A stretch of DNA of 64,000 nucleotides from Pteria penguin. Its lineage: Eukaryota > Mollusca > Bivalvia > Pterioida > Pteriidae. The DNA is taken from NCBI GenBank assembly GCA_035048485.1, contig CM068581.1, positions 64,507,381 through 64,571,380 of the forward strand. The letters run 5' to 3'. Both the position numbers and the translations under genes were made by a program. The notes under the pieces were generated by a model. It saw only the letters and a program-made list of their open reading frames with translations. It did not search any database and was not told the DNA's origin. Numbering within the stretch: the first letter of the stretch is position 1; every line of letters begins with the position of its first letter. This document shows, piece by piece, positions 62,776 through 64,000 of this stretch.

Positions 62776-63782
62776 ATGAAAGAGAAAGCTACTTTGATTA
62801 TTTTTCTGGTTTGCGTTGGTCTGATAGACCATGGATTTGGTGGAACATGTTTCTGGCAAAGCGGTAAGTTATTGTTTAATTCATATTTTAGGAAATGCTG
62901 ATACTAGTTAATTCCACTTGATAATAGATAAACCATGCATAAAATAGACTAGGTACCGTTAAACTTTAACAATGATTTAACAATGAGCTATTTAATGTAA
63001 TGTTTGATCACTTTTTTCACAGTGTTTAATATTTACTTTAAAATCGAGCTTAAGGTAGCATATAAAGTTTGCGAATTTTTTATTAGAATTAAATTTATTC
63101 CTTATTCAGTAAATTAAGGCACAGCTTTTCTTACATCGTCAGTTCTATGACGTATAAGTCTCTGTAATTGTATGACAATCATGTTCAAATTATTTTCTTA
63201 CCTGGTGTATGCTTCTTTTAAAGGGTGTGTATATAATGGAACACGTGTGAACTTTGACCTAGAGTATCAAACGCTCCCTGGTTGTGTGAGATGTGCTTGT
63301 GCACGTGCAAATTATCGGATGCATTGTTGCAGGTAACCGAACTTTTCTAAAAATAAACTCTGAAATGTCTGAAATGGGGAGAGAGAGGGGGATGATTGAA
63401 TCGGTTGTCCGTTTAAGCCCAGGGGAGTATAACTTCATATCTGAACTGTTCAGTTTTTCCGGGTTTTCTGCCTATGATAAGGTTTCACGATAATAGTCAT
63501 TTCAAACTCAGATGTGATATACCATTTCTCGGCTTTAATACATAGGTTCACACATTTTAACATGTGTCATTATCACGTAGTTTTCCCTAATATTTCTAAC
63601 AAGCAATTGAAATTGACAGAATGATATGCATGATACAAAATTTACTTTACAACATAACTTGTGTTTATGGTTCTATCACATGCATTGTCTTTCGTTTTAG
63701 GACTGACCGAATTACATTAGACACTCCTGTCATTGTAAGGTCCATGCATGTAGAGTTGGTTGATAGCAACACAAGTCCATAA
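62776..63782 (+). pseudogene. Microseminoprotein (PSP94)-like gene, copy 4, frameshifted last exon
   Basis: Exons 62776-62863, 63224-63332 and 63701-63782. Signal peptide MKEKATLIIFLVCVGLI, then GGTCFWQSG. Middle exon GCVYNGTRVNFDLEYQ, LPGCVRCACARANY, HCC: all six cysteines kept, with a 3-nt longer exon. In the spliced frame the last exon gives TDRITLDTPVIVRSMH... with no cysteine, stop at 63780. Shifting by one base recovers PNYIRHSC, the family motif, with three cysteines. This points to a one-base loss in the conserved CTGGACC word (here CTGACC at 63703). A true third exon beyond the window is possible. Probably a pseudogene or a seven-cysteine variant. Confidence 0.62.
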
Positions 63783-64000
63783 ACACGACAGCGCAAGACA
63801 AATGATCAACACTGATGGTGTTCTCAAATTTAATAAATAAGATAAAAAAGATTTCTGTCTTTCTAATTTTAACCTTACCGTTTCAATTTTTATAATCAAT
63901 TTATTGTATTTGTATAATTAATAGCTTGGAAAGTCTTTCCGAAAGCAAAACATGTTAATTTGATAGGTTTTTGTATTGGACAACGTAATCTCATGCCAGT
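63783..64000. other. 3' flank of copy 4
   Basis: AATAAA occurs at 63832-63837 and could serve polyadenylation. Nothing else recognised. Confidence 0.4.

Overview
The window is eukaryotic genomic DNA, very probably from a bivalve mollusc. It is A+T-rich, its genes are split by GT-AG introns, and it is full of microsatellites. It also carries many copies of a tRNA-headed SINE of the kind I know from bivalves (resembling the RUDI/V-SINE group) and Penelope-like reverse-transcriptase remnants. No bacterial operon, rRNA, true tRNA gene or CRISPR array is visible. Assignments rest on my reading of sequence and family knowledge; no search was run.

Layout. (1) 1409-16810, plus strand: a gene of about 19 exons for a secreted or surface protein. 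It has a signal peptide, six fibronectin type III (FN3) domains, a membrane-proximal region resembling that of receptor-type tyrosine phosphatases, and a hydrophobic C-terminal tail ending in a stop, with no phosphatase domain. (2) 16811-33500: gene-poor DNA with SINEs, short inverted-repeat elements, a 2.2-kb inverted-repeat structure, a degenerate 'GACCTTGACC' array and two retroelement families. (3) 33884-51856: three tandem three-exon genes for small secreted ten-cysteine proteins matching the beta-microseminoprotein (PSP94) pattern. A fourth, apparently frameshifted copy lies at 62776-63782. (4) 54323-58837: a 4.5-kb transposon inserted inside the cluster.

The transposon is the most unusual item. 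Two 459-bp direct repeats flank a plus-strand ORF with a complete I-PpoI-type His-Me finger nuclease motif set. Tail-to-tail with it, on the minus strand, is an intron-containing Mutator/Kolobok-like DDE transposase with two frameshifts. The 459-bp unit has its own short inverted termini, and the whole element is flanked by a candidate 4-bp AAGC target duplication.

The microseminoprotein-like genes share exon phases (1 then 2), cysteine spacing and, for copies 1 and 2, a TATA box about 50 bp before the ATG. They arose by tandem duplication, and mobile elements have since entered their introns differently. FN3 exon boundaries are exact where GT-AG and reading phase agree; the 3' end of the exon starting at 10994 is unresolved.
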